DNA of 64,000 bases from JACVRM01 sp963817375. GTDB taxonomy: Bacteria; Actinomycetota; Thermoleophilia; Gaiellales; Gaiellaceae. The DNA is taken from positions 248,001 through 312,000 of the forward strand of contig CAWFOB010000001.1 of NCBI GenBank assembly GCA_963817375.1, in the 5' to 3' direction. This document shows positions 43,387 through 51,150 of this stretch, piece by piece (position 1 is the first letter of the stretch; each line of letters begins with the position of its first letter). The notes under the pieces were generated by a model. That model saw only the letters and a list, made by a program, of their open reading frames with translations. It did not search any database and was not told the DNA's origin. The position numbers and the translations under genes are program-made.

Positions 43387-43976
43387 GCCAGCGACCGGCC
43401 TCCCCTGCCGCCGACCAGCCCGACGATCGCGAGGATCAGGGCGATCCCGGCGACGATGAGCGCGATGATCGCCAGCGTCGAGTTGCTGCTCGACCCCCCG
43501 ATCGACGAGACCGCCTCGACCGTGGGCGCGGGCGTGTCGGAGGACTCCGGCCCGCTCCAGTCGACGACCTTGCCGTTGGAGTACGTCTGCCGAACGTCGA
43601 ACGTGTACGTCTTCGCGGCGTCGGTCGACGCGTTGAAGCGGAAGACGGAGTCCAGGTCGGTCGGCACGTGGCCGCCGGTCCAGGTCACCTTCTGGACGAC
43701 GGTGTTCTCACCGGTGCCGGTCGTCTGCTCCTCCATCTTCCAGCCGGCGGGGGGCGGCTCGAACGAGTCGATGCCGAAGCCGGTCGGGACGGTGAGCTCG
43801 ATCTCGGTGGTTGTCGCCCCTTCCTCCTCGGTCGGGACGGAGAGCGTGAACTGCTGGAGCTTCCCCTTCAGCGCGACCGGCGGGGACATGATGGCGTGCG
43901 CCCATGCCGTGGTGGGAACGGCGAGTGCGGCCGCGGCCGCGAGTACGGGTACGAGCAGGCGTGCGTTGCCTCTCAC
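43383..43976 (-). CDS. YcnI/DUF1775 copper-associated protein
   Basis: A 197-residue protein of the YcnI (DUF1775) family. After the signal peptide (AAALAVPTTAWA) the mature chain starts HAIMSPPVALKGK, with the N-terminal histidine that binds copper in Bacillus YcnI. LSVPTEEEGATTTEIELTVP, FEPPPAGWKMEEQ and a C-terminal helix (IIALIVAGIALILAIVGLVGG) complete the plan. GGAGG precedes the GTG start. This gene is intact, unlike the cluster genes downstream. Confidence 0.9.
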   Translation of the reverse strand: MRGNARLLVPVLAAAAALAVPTTAWAHAIMSPPVALKGKLQQFTLSVPTEEEGATTTEIELTVPTGFGIDSFEPPPAGWKMEEQTTGTGENTVVQKVTWTGGHVPTDLDSVFRFNASTDAAKTYTFDVRQTYSNGKVVDWSGPESSDTPAPTVEAVSSIGGSSSNSTLAIIALIVAGIALILAIVGLVGGRGGRSLA

Positions 43977-44029
43977 GGAGCCTCCTTCAAGCGTGGTCGG
44001 GAAACGGCGGGCGGTGCCCGCCGCGACGG

Positions 44030-44614
44030 CTACGCGAGGAGCGGCGGCGGCCCGCGCTGGGCCAGGCGGTCCGCGAGCGGCGAGCGGCGGCGGGTTGCGA
44101 CCGGCCGCGGCGGGCGCTGGAGTGCGATGGCGAAGGGGGTGCGCGGCGGGGCCGCCGCGAGCGCACGGCCGGCCCGCTCGGCAGCGCCGAGCAGCAGGCG
44201 CGCCACGAGGAACGCGACGAGCGCAAACGGGAGCTGGAGAGCCAGCCCGGGCAGGAACGTCGGCGCCTCGACGGCCTGCCAGACGAACGTCCCGCTGTGC
44301 ACCGAGCGCTCGAGCACCTCCTGGAGGACGAAAGCGACCGGCGGGAGCAGCGCGAAGGCCGCGGCCGGAAGCCGCTCGACGTGCCGGCCGCGCGCTGCGT
44401 CGGCGCCCGCAAAGACGAGCGCCACGAGCGCGACGGCGCCGCCGGCGGCGAGCACGAACGGCAGCCGGTCGAGGTAGCCGTGGCCGGTGACGAACAGCGC
44501 GTGCAGCCGCACGTTGGTTGACGGGTAGACCCAGCGGTACGCGAGGACGTGCGCAGCCTGCGACCCGGCCAGCATCAGCGGCAGCGCGAAAAGCCAGGCC
44601 AGCCCGCGACGCAT
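44030..44614 (-). CDS. Multi-pass membrane protein of unknown function
   Basis: A 194-residue protein with four helices (about residues 5-25, 50-70, 85-105 and 125-150) and a basic Arg/Pro-rich C-terminus. Segments such as LAYRWVYPSTNVR and EVLERSVHSGTFVW recall actinobacterial membrane proteins found near YcnI and CopD genes. ATG 44614 is preferred over GTG 44632. It is upstream of YcnI on the same strand and probably starts the copper operon. Confidence 0.65.
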   Translation of the reverse strand: MRRGLAWLFALPLMLAGSQAAHVLAYRWVYPSTNVRLHALFVTGHGYLDRLPFVLAAGGAVALVALVFAGADAARGRHVERLPAAAFALLPPVAFVLQEVLERSVHSGTFVWQAVEAPTFLPGLALQLPFALVAFLVARLLLGAAERAGRALAAAPPRTPFAIALQRPPRPVATRRRSPLADRLAQRGPPPLLA

Positions 44615-44685
44615 CAGGCCGAATCGTGCCACACGGAGCGGCGCGCGCTGCCGGGGCGCACCGTTTGGGGCGTTCGGCGGCTTGG

Positions 44686-44691
44686 TAGCGT
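44686..44691 (+). promoter_or_regulatory. Putative leaderless -10
   Basis: TAGCGT ends 7 bases before ATG 44699. TTTGGG at 44664-44669 could be a -35. Confidence 0.45.
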
Positions 44692-44698
44692 CTTTGCG

Positions 44699-45199
44699 AT
44701 GGCCATCGGGCCGGCAGCGCCGTCTATCCGGCCGAGGGGGCTAAGCGAGAGCATGGCCGAGGCCGTCCGGTCGCGGCCCGTCGCGGCGCACCTGACGCTG
44801 ATGGGCGCGCTGGCGTTCAGCGCCGGCGTGCACGCGGGGCTCGTGCCCCAGCATCTCGACCAGTCGCCGTATCTCGGGGTCGCGTTCATCGGCGCGGTGC
44901 TCTCGACGACGGCGGTGGCGATCGCGCTCGCCCTGTATCCCGGCAGCACCTGGCCGCCGCGGGCGGCCGCGGTGCTGTTCGCCGCGGAGATCGTCGCCTA
45001 CTTCCTCTTTACCGAGAAGATCACCGACCCGACCGGCGTAATGACCGAGCTGGTCGAGGGCACGGGGCTCGTCGTGGCGCTGCTGATGCGGCCCACGCCG
45101 GAGCTGGCCGCGCAGCGGCGCGCCTACGCCCCTGCGTACCTGCTCCTCGTCGCCTTCGCGATTCTCGTCGCGCTCCAGGCCTCAGGGCACCACCACTAG
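44699..45199 (+). CDS. Four-helix membrane protein ending in HHH
   Basis: A 166-residue protein with four to five helices (HLTLMGALAFSAGVHAGLVP, YLGVAFIGAVLSTTAVAIAL, AAAVLFAAEIVAYFLFT, AYLLLVAFAILVALQ). It ends in ASGHHH, a natural histidine cluster. HAGLVPQHLDQSP in the first loop adds two more histidines, so metal binding is possible. It is divergent from the copper operon across about 85 bp. No family recognised. Confidence 0.7.
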   Translation: MAIGPAAPSIRPRGLSESMAEAVRSRPVAAHLTLMGALAFSAGVHAGLVPQHLDQSPYLGVAFIGAVLSTTAVAIALALYPGSTWPPRAAAVLFAAEIVAYFLFTEKITDPTGVMTELVEGTGLVVALLMRPTPELAAQRRAYAPAYLLLVAFAILVALQASGHHH

Positions 45200-45202
45200 C
45201 CA

Positions 45203-45233
45203 GGGCGCCAGACGACCACGATCCGTGGCGCCC
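45203..45233. terminator. Hairpin after the HHH membrane protein gene
   Basis: GGGCGCCA (45203-45210) pairs with TGGCGCCC (45226-45233) across a 15-base loop, starting 4 bases after the stop codon. No U-run follows. Confidence 0.5.
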
Positions 45234-45297
45234 CCGATGGCGTCCGCGGCGCGCCGGCGCACGCTCGGGCTGTCTCTGAGCGAAGGGAGGCACGGCC

Positions 45298-45777
45298 ATG
45301 ACCACCATCAAGGAGGCGGCGACCGCGTTTCTCGCATCCGAGCGGGTCGCGGTGACCGGGGTGTCCCGTCACCCCAAGGATCACGCCGCGAACGCCGTCT
45401 ACAAGCGGCTCCGGGACCGCGGCTACGAAGTCTTCGCCGTCAACCCCAATGCCGACGAGGTCGAGGGCGACGCCTGCTACCACGACGTGCACTCGATCCC
45501 CGGCGGCGTCGACGCCGTCGTGATCGGGACAAGCCCGCAGCACGCGGGAGAGACGATGCGCGAGTGCGCCGAGCTCGGCGTCGCGAACGTGTGGATGCAC
45601 CGGGCCGCCGGCGCGGGCAGCATCTCGAAGCAGGCGGCCGCCTACGGCCGACAGCACGGCATCCACGTCATCGAGGGCGGCTGTCCGTTGATGTTCGCGC
45701 CCACGGCCGACTTCGGCCACAAGGTGATGCGCGCGGCACTCACGCTGACCGGCCACGTGCCGCGCACGGTCGAGTGA
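45298..45777 (+). CDS. CoA-binding domain protein
   Basis: A 159-residue Rossmann-fold protein of the CoA_binding_2/YccU group. ERVAVTGVSRHPKDHAANAVYKRL and GYEVFAVNPNADEVEG are typical, with NVWMHRAAG and IEGGCPLMFAPTADFGHK at the end. The cysteine in GGCPLM is conserved in the family. The molecular role of these proteins is unproven. GGGAGG lies before the ATG. Its stop overlaps the acyltransferase start. Confidence 0.9.
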   Translation: MTTIKEAATAFLASERVAVTGVSRHPKDHAANAVYKRLRDRGYEVFAVNPNADEVEGDACYHDVHSIPGGVDAVVIGTSPQHAGETMRECAELGVANVWMHRAAGAGSISKQAAAYGRQHGIHVIEGGCPLMFAPTADFGHKVMRAALTLTGHVPRTVE

Positions 45778-46415
45778 CGCAGCGCGCGGCCCCGCCGCCG
45801 CCGCGCCTCTACCGCGCGATCGCGACCGCGTCGCGGCCGCTCGTCGAGAAGCTCTACAGGCTGCGGGTCGAGGGAGCCGAGCACGTTCCCACCGAGGGCG
45901 GGTTCGTCGTCGCCGCCAACCACACGTCGAACCTCGACCCGTGGCCGCTCGCCGTCGCCCTCCGGCCGCGCTCGGTGCACTTCATGGCCAAGCACGAGGC
46001 GTGGCGCCCGCCGCTCAGCTGGCTGATCGGCGGTGTCGGATCGTTCCCCGTGCGGCGCGGCGAGGCCGACGCAGAGGCGCTGGCAAACGCGATCCGTGTG
46101 TGCAGGGAGGGCCGCGTCATGGCGATGTTCCCCGAGGGGACGCGCCGCTCGAAGGGGCTGCGGAAGAAGCACCGGCCCCGCCCGCACAGCGGTGCCGCGC
46201 GGATCGCGCTGGCCGCAGGCGTCCCGATCGTGCCGGCCGCCATGCGTGGTCTCGAGGTGCTGCGCCGGCGCGGCCCTCTCAGCCTGCGGTTCGGGCCGCC
46301 GGTCGAGCTCGCCGACCTCGGCACGCTGGAGTCGCATGCCGCCGCCGAGGAGGCGACCAGGCGCCTCTGGGAGGAGATCACCCGCCTCGAGGCCGAGCTC
46401 GACGCCGAGCGCTGA
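45774..46415 (+). CDS. plsC: 1-acyl-sn-glycerol-3-phosphate acyltransferase (PlsC)
   Basis: A 213-residue membrane-associated acyltransferase. The catalytic NHTSNLD (Hx4D), the glycerol-phosphate site FPEGTRRSKG, and VPIVPAAMRG are in the order and spacing of the PlsC family. It would make phosphatidic acid or acylate a related lipid. GTG start overlaps the CoA-binding protein stop, so the pair is co-expressed. Confidence 0.9.
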   Translation: MTQRAAPPPPRLYRAIATASRPLVEKLYRLRVEGAEHVPTEGGFVVAANHTSNLDPWPLAVALRPRSVHFMAKHEAWRPPLSWLIGGVGSFPVRRGEADAEALANAIRVCREGRVMAMFPEGTRRSKGLRKKHRPRPHSGAARIALAAGVPIVPAAMRGLEVLRRRGPLSLRFGPPVELADLGTLESHAAAEEATRRLWEEITRLEAELDAER

Positions 46416-46453
46416 CGGAGGAGCGACCGCCCGGCCGCCCCCCGCGCACGCGT

Positions 46454-47167
46454 CTACCCGGCGACCTGGGCGTTCACGGTCTCGTCCCCCACCTCCTTGC
46501 CCGAGGCGTCGTACGAGCGCACACGGATGGTCGCCGCCGACGTGTCGCTATCGATGCCGTCGGTGGTGCTGACCCGGATGGGGAACGGGCTGCTCGCGTC
46601 GTAGATCTCGCGGAAGCGGTCGTGGTCGACGACCACCCAGCGGGCGCGCGGGGCCGGCACCACCCACGCAAAGGCGACCGTGGCGCCGTCGGCGTTGAGG
46701 CAGTTCGCGAGGTCGAGCCGCGGATCCTCGATGGCGCCGCCGTCGAGCCAGCGGGTCGCGGCCGTCCCGCACCAGCGCCCTGCGGGCTCCCGCTGGCGCG
46801 CGGCGCCGTCGCAGGCGACGAGCCGCCGGCGGTCGGCGGTCCCGAACGTGAGCGTGTGCCCGTCGACGGTCACGGCCTCGACGCCGGCGGGCGGGGCGCC
46901 GCCCGGGATGTCCTTGATGCAGTCGAGCGCAGGCTCGGCCTCGAAGTCCTGCCCGCGCAGCACACGGCTGCCCGTCATGACGGCGCCGTGGATGCCCGCC
47001 AGGGCGGCGGGGACGGCCGGCGGCGTGCTGCCGTCGCTGAGCCGGTCGGGCGGGTGCATGCCGGAGCCCCCGCAGCCGCCGGCGGCCGCGAGCAGGAGCG
47101 TGGCGGCCGCTGCCGGCCGCCACGCACTCCGACTCGATCGTGCTGCCTGGGCTCTTACGCGTCCCAT
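46454..47167 (-). CDS. Lipoprotein-like secreted protein
   Basis: A 237-residue protein with a signal sequence and a lipobox-like cysteine (LLLAAAGGCGGS). The mature part has paired cysteines (LDCIKDI, LVACDGA, RWCGTA, ANCLNAD), which suggests disulfides, and VPAPRARWVVVDHDRFREIYD. No domain recognised. ATG 47167 overlaps the end of the NlpC/P60 gene by 13 bp; a GTG at 47158 would reduce this. It is the last gene of a three-gene secreted operon. Confidence 0.7.
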   Translation of the reverse strand: MGRVRAQAARSSRSAWRPAAAATLLLAAAGGCGGSGMHPPDRLSDGSTPPAVPAALAGIHGAVMTGSRVLRGQDFEAEPALDCIKDIPGGAPPAGVEAVTVDGHTLTFGTADRRRLVACDGAARQREPAGRWCGTAATRWLDGGAIEDPRLDLANCLNADGATVAFAWVVPAPRARWVVVDHDRFREIYDASSPFPIRVSTTDGIDSDTSAATIRVRSYDASGKEVGDETVNAQVAG

Positions 47168-47787
47168 CCGAGCCGCCGCACACCTCCGTACGCCGAGCTG
47201 CCACGGTACGTACGGGTCCAGATGTTCACCCCGTACGCCTCGCCCTTCGCCTCGATTATCTGGTCGCTGCCGTCGGCGTTGCGCGCGTAGATCATCCCGA
47301 CGTGATCCGTGCTGGCGAGCGCGTCCATCCGGATCAGGCCGCTCTTCGGATACGTGGCGTTCGGGGCGCCGGCGCCGTTCATGAAGCTCCCAGCGCTGTA
47401 CGGGCCGTGGACGTTACGCAGCATGTTCCACTGCCAGGCGCCCTGGTTCGAGGTGTCCAGGTCCTCGCGCCAGACCTTGAACGTGAAGCCCGAGCAGTCG
47501 GGTCCCTCGCCGCGCGTGTCCGACCGCTCGACCGGATCGCCGGGCGACTCGTCGACGTCGTTGTCGTTCCAGCAGCCGCCGCCCCACTGGTAGCCCTCCC
47601 AGCGCGCGCGGAGCGCAACCGTCATCGAGCCGTCACGCGTGAAGTAGCCGGTGTACTCGGGCGCGCCGTAGTTGCAGTACGCGCCGGTGAAGTTGGTGTG
47701 GTAGGCCCACGCGGCGCCCGCGAGGGCCAGCGAGAGCGCCAGCGCGGCCGCGAAGGCGGCGACAGGCGCGGGGATCCGCCGGATCAT
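47155..47787 (-). CDS. Secreted NlpC/P60-like hydrolase
   Basis: A 210-residue secreted protein with signal peptide (residues 1-28). The probable active site comprises Cys98 in EGPDCSGFTFKVW, His162 in STDHVGMIY and a polar residue in QIIEAKGEA, the order used by NlpC/P60 peptidoglycan amidases. YQWGGGCWNDNDVDES before it provides the usual YxWGG entry. It may cut cell-wall peptides. The ATG overlaps the stop of the upstream membrane-anchored gene. Confidence 0.8.
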   Translation of the reverse strand: MIRRIPAPVAAFAAALALSLALAGAAWAYHTNFTGAYCNYGAPEYTGYFTRDGSMTVALRARWEGYQWGGGCWNDNDVDESPGDPVERSDTRGEGPDCSGFTFKVWREDLDTSNQGAWQWNMLRNVHGPYSAGSFMNGAGAPNATYPKSGLIRMDALASTDHVGMIYARNADGSDQIIEAKGEAYGVNIWTRTYRGSSAYGGVRRLGWDA

Positions 47788-49202
47788 GAGCGCACCTCCA
47801 GGTCGAAGCGGTCGACGTGGACGCCGGACGGCGTCGAGCCGAGCTGGTACAGCGACGAGCCGGACAGCCGGAAGCGCGAGAGCGGCATGGTCTCCGCCCA
47901 GTCATCGGCGGCCACTGCGAACGAGGACTGGAGGCCGCGCGCGCCGAGTCGCGCGATCTCGAACTCGTCCCGCGCGTCGGTGTACGTCCGGACGACGAGC
48001 AGGACGCCGTCCGCGTACGGCTCGGCGAGCTGAACCTCGGCCACCGGTGTCGTGCTGTGCACGCGCCAGGCGCGCTCGACGCCGCCTGCGCCGACGACGG
48101 CGACCCTGACCTCGTCGCCCGTGCGCACGACGGCGACCTGGCGGCTTGCGGAGACTGCACGCAGCGGCTCGGCCGCCAGCCGCTGGGCGCGGAGGCCGAG
48201 GGTGGCGCCGTTCTCGACGGCGGGCACCCACTGCTCCGACGGGTACTCCTTGACGACGGGACCCGCAGGCCCCATGCGGAGCTGGGCGGCGGTCCGCTCG
48301 CCGAGCGCCACCTCGTCCTCCGCGGTGCCGTCCTTCGCGAACTCCTTCAACATCGGCGCGTCCGCGCCAGCCGTCTCCAGCACCCAGAGCGGGCCGTCGC
48401 CGCCGCCGGCCAGGTCGGCCAGCGTGCCGTTGACGTCGAGCGGAACGTCGTGCACGGCCCGGGCACCGGGCTCCGCGACGAGCGCACGGTGGTGCACCTG
48501 GTCGAGCACGGTCACGGTGCCGTCAGCGGCGACGACGAACGAGCCCGGCCCGACGGGCTCGGCCTCGCGGCCGCCCTCGAGCCCGGCGTCCGCCGGCCCG
48601 TCTCCCCACACGGCCGAGAACGGCCGCGCCGTGGCCGGGCGGGTGCGTCCGAACGCGTGCGCGCCGAGCTCCACGGGGATGGGCGCGGTCGCGGCATAGG
48701 CGCGCTGTGGCGCAGCGGCTCCGCCGGCGGGCAGGGTGACCTGCGTCCCGGCCGCGCGGTTCCGCAGAACCGCGTAGTACGAGAAGCCGTCGCGCGAGCG
48801 GGCGATGTCGGCCGGCACGCGGGCGGCCCAGCGCCCCTCGGCCGCGTGCCGGTCGAGCGCCAGCGGAAGCGGGCGGAACGAGCCGGCATCGCCGGCGCGG
48901 ACGTACACCGTCCCGGCCGCTTCGCACTCATCGCCCGGCGCTCCGGCGGGCGGCGGACAGTAGACGTCGTAGCGGAGCGTGACCGGCTCGCCGGGCAGCG
49001 TGAGCACCGGCGGCACGTGGGTGGCGTCGATGATGCGGGCAGGGTCGAGCGCCGGTGGGCCCGGCACGTCGCCGATCGCACCCGAGGCAGGCCCGAGCAG
49101 CAGCACGGCGGCGGCAGCGAGGCCCATGGCCGCACCGGCGGCGCCGGCGGCGGCGAAGCGCAGCCGGCGTGGTGCCGGCGGCGACGGGCGTGGTGTCTCC
49201 AT
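47784..49202 (-). CDS. Membrane-anchored beta-propeller-like hypothetical protein
   Basis: A 472-residue protein with one N-terminal helix (about residues 18-40) and a large outer region. Repeated strands such as GSFVVAADGTVTVLDQVHHRALV, GPLWVLETAGADAPML, VAVVRTGDEVRVAVVG and DGVLLVVRTYTDARDEF have the spacing of beta-propeller blades. A strong GAGGAGG precedes the ATG. As first gene with an NlpC/P60 hydrolase and a lipoprotein-like protein, it may anchor or guide the hydrolase (inference). Confidence 0.7.
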   Translation of the reverse strand: METPRPSPPAPRRLRFAAAGAAGAAMGLAAAAVLLLGPASGAIGDVPGPPALDPARIIDATHVPPVLTLPGEPVTLRYDVYCPPPAGAPGDECEAAGTVYVRAGDAGSFRPLPLALDRHAAEGRWAARVPADIARSRDGFSYYAVLRNRAAGTQVTLPAGGAAAPQRAYAATAPIPVELGAHAFGRTRPATARPFSAVWGDGPADAGLEGGREAEPVGPGSFVVAADGTVTVLDQVHHRALVAEPGARAVHDVPLDVNGTLADLAGGGDGPLWVLETAGADAPMLKEFAKDGTAEDEVALGERTAAQLRMGPAGPVVKEYPSEQWVPAVENGATLGLRAQRLAAEPLRAVSASRQVAVVRTGDEVRVAVVGAGGVERAWRVHSTTPVAEVQLAEPYADGVLLVVRTYTDARDEFEIARLGARGLQSSFAVAADDWAETMPLSRFRLSGSSLYQLGSTPSGVHVDRFDLEVRS

Positions 49203-49346
49203 CTTTCCCTCCTCTCGTGGGCCGCGTGGCGCGCGCCGTGCGGTGCGTGTGTGTTGTCCGCAGTGTAAACGGACGCGACGACAGCCCGCCAGTCGCTCTT
49301 GCGGCCATGTCCGCGCAGGGCAGGAAGCGCCCGCTTCAATTGCGAG

Positions 49347-49832
49347 GTGCAGCCCGACGCCCACGAGACCCCGCGCGCCCGCGCCGAGCGCGAGGCCGTG
49401 GAGCGCGCGCTCGCGGACGTACCGCTGCGCGGTCAGCCGCTGCAGCTCCGCGTGCGCCTGGAGCGCACGACGCTCGAGCGCTACCTGCGCGCCGTCGGCG
49501 GGCCACTGCCGTACATGCGGCGTCTCCGTGCGATCGACCTGGCCACCCGCGCCCACGAGCAGGCCCTCCGCGAGCACCGGGACGAGCTCGCACGCCGCCT
49601 CTCTCGTGCGGCGTTCGCCGCAGCGTGGATCGCGGCCGCGAAGGAGTGGGACTTCGGCGAGCTCAACCGCCTCGTCGACGAGCACAACCGCTGGTACCCG
49701 GTCGAGGCGCAACTGCCGATGGATCCGCGCACCGGGGACTACCGGCTGCTCGGCGGCCGGCCGTACTGGCGGCGGCCGCTGGACGCCGAGTGGGTGCTCG
49801 AGCGCTACCCGGCCGAGCGTCCCGCGGCCTGA
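49347..49832 (+). CDS. DnaJ-C28-like (DUF1992-like) hypothetical protein
   Basis: A 161-residue soluble protein, helical and rich in Arg and Glu. NRLVDEHNRWYPVEAQLPMDP and DYRLLGGRPYWRRPLDAEWVL resemble the short conserved domain of DUF1992 proteins, but the match is by eye only. GTG 49347 is chosen because the upstream frame is not protein-like. It is a single gene, divergent from the secreted operon. Confidence 0.6.
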   Translation: MQPDAHETPRARAEREAVERALADVPLRGQPLQLRVRLERTTLERYLRAVGGPLPYMRRLRAIDLATRAHEQALREHRDELARRLSRAAFAAAWIAAAKEWDFGELNRLVDEHNRWYPVEAQLPMDPRTGDYRLLGGRPYWRRPLDAEWVLERYPAERPAA

Positions 49833-49935
49833 GCGCGCCTGTTCAGACTCTGTAAACCTCCGTTAAGCGGAGCAACTCCGCGGGTAGGCGACCGTCAGAC
49901 TCGAAGACAAGGTCTCTGCCGTCAGGAGGTTGCCC

Positions 49936-51150
49936 GTGAAGAAATTTCTTCCCGCCCTGGCGTTGACCGCGGCCCTTGCAGGCCTGGTGCCCGCGGCAGC
50001 GCATCCCGCCCGCCACATGCTCGTCGGACTGTTCGACGAGTCGGAGACGCTCGGGTACACCGACCGCTCGATGCCGACGCTGAAGACGCTCCGCGTCCAG
50101 ATCATCCGCTCCACGCTCTACTGGGGCGGCAAGGCCGGCGTCGCCGGCACGCGGCGGCCGGCACACCCGACCGACCCGGCCGACAGGGCCTACAACTGGG
50201 CCCCCTACGACAACATGGTGCGGGAGGCGGCGAAGAACAACATCAAGGTGCTCTTCTCGATCTGGGGCACCCCCTCCTGGGCGAACAAGGGCAAGGGCCT
50301 CGCGCATGCGCCCACGCAGGCGCGCGACCTGCGCAACTTCGCCTACGCGGCGGCGAAGCGCTACGGCGGGACGTACGTGCCCGTCGTGCCCGCCGCGACC
50401 GGAACCACCACGACGACGACCACGCCATCGACCGACACCGCGCTCCCGGCCGTCCGCAACTGGCTGGCGTGGAACGAGCCGAACAACCCGATCTTCCTGA
50501 ATCCGCAGTACAAGCGGGTCGGCACGGGCAAGAAGGCCCGCTGGGTGGCGCAGAGCCCGATTGACTACGCGCGCATCTGCAACGCGGTCTACTCCGGCGT
50601 GCATGCCACGCTGATCCGCGCGGAGAAGGTCGCGTGCGGCGGCACCGGCCCGCGCGGCAACAACAATCCGAAGGCGACGCGGCCCTCGATCGGCCCGATC
50701 CCGTTCCTCAAGGGCGCGAAGAAGGCGCACCTCGCGACGTTCGACGCCTGGGCGCAGCACCCGTACTACGGGAGCCCGAGCGAGAAGCCGTCGTACGTGC
50801 CGAAGACGAACCGCGGCAAGCTCGGCAAGATCGCGCCGCCGGTCGAGCTCGGGAACATCAACGACCTGATCAAGCTGGTCACGCAGCTCTACGGCAGCAA
50901 GCGGATCTGGATCACCGAGTACGGCTACCAGACCAACCCGCCCGACCGCGCCTTCGGCGTCTCGTGGGCCAAGCAGGCGCTCTACCTGAAGCAGGCCTAC
51001 GCGATCGCGCGCAAGAACCCGCGCATCGACATGATGCTGTGGTTCCTGCTGCGCGACCAGAAGGAGCTGGGCGGCTGGCAGTCAGGGCTCATGACGTTCG
51101 CCGGCGTGAAGAAGCCGTCGTTCAACGCCTTCCGGACGCTGCCGCACTAG
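49936..51150 (+). CDS. Secreted glycoside-hydrolase-like (clan A TIM-barrel) protein
   Basis: A 404-residue secreted protein with signal peptide (KKFLPALALTAALAGLVPAAA). The barrel-type layout has two candidate catalytic glutamates: Glu181 in LAWNEPNNP (acid/base, strand 4) and Glu328 in WITEYGYQT (nucleophile, strand 7), as in GH5/GH39-like families. A threonine-rich stretch (TGTTTTTTTPST) interrupts the domain near residue 160. The substrate is unknown. AGGAGG precedes the GTG. Its TAG shares CTAG with the moeA stop. Confidence 0.82.
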   Translation: MKKFLPALALTAALAGLVPAAAHPARHMLVGLFDESETLGYTDRSMPTLKTLRVQIIRSTLYWGGKAGVAGTRRPAHPTDPADRAYNWAPYDNMVREAAKNNIKVLFSIWGTPSWANKGKGLAHAPTQARDLRNFAYAAAKRYGGTYVPVVPAATGTTTTTTTPSTDTALPAVRNWLAWNEPNNPIFLNPQYKRVGTGKKARWVAQSPIDYARICNAVYSGVHATLIRAEKVACGGTGPRGNNNPKATRPSIGPIPFLKGAKKAHLATFDAWAQHPYYGSPSEKPSYVPKTNRGKLGKIAPPVELGNINDLIKLVTQLYGSKRIWITEYGYQTNPPDRAFGVSWAKQALYLKQAYAIARKNPRIDMMLWFLLRDQKELGGWQSGLMTFAGVKKPSFNAFRTLPH

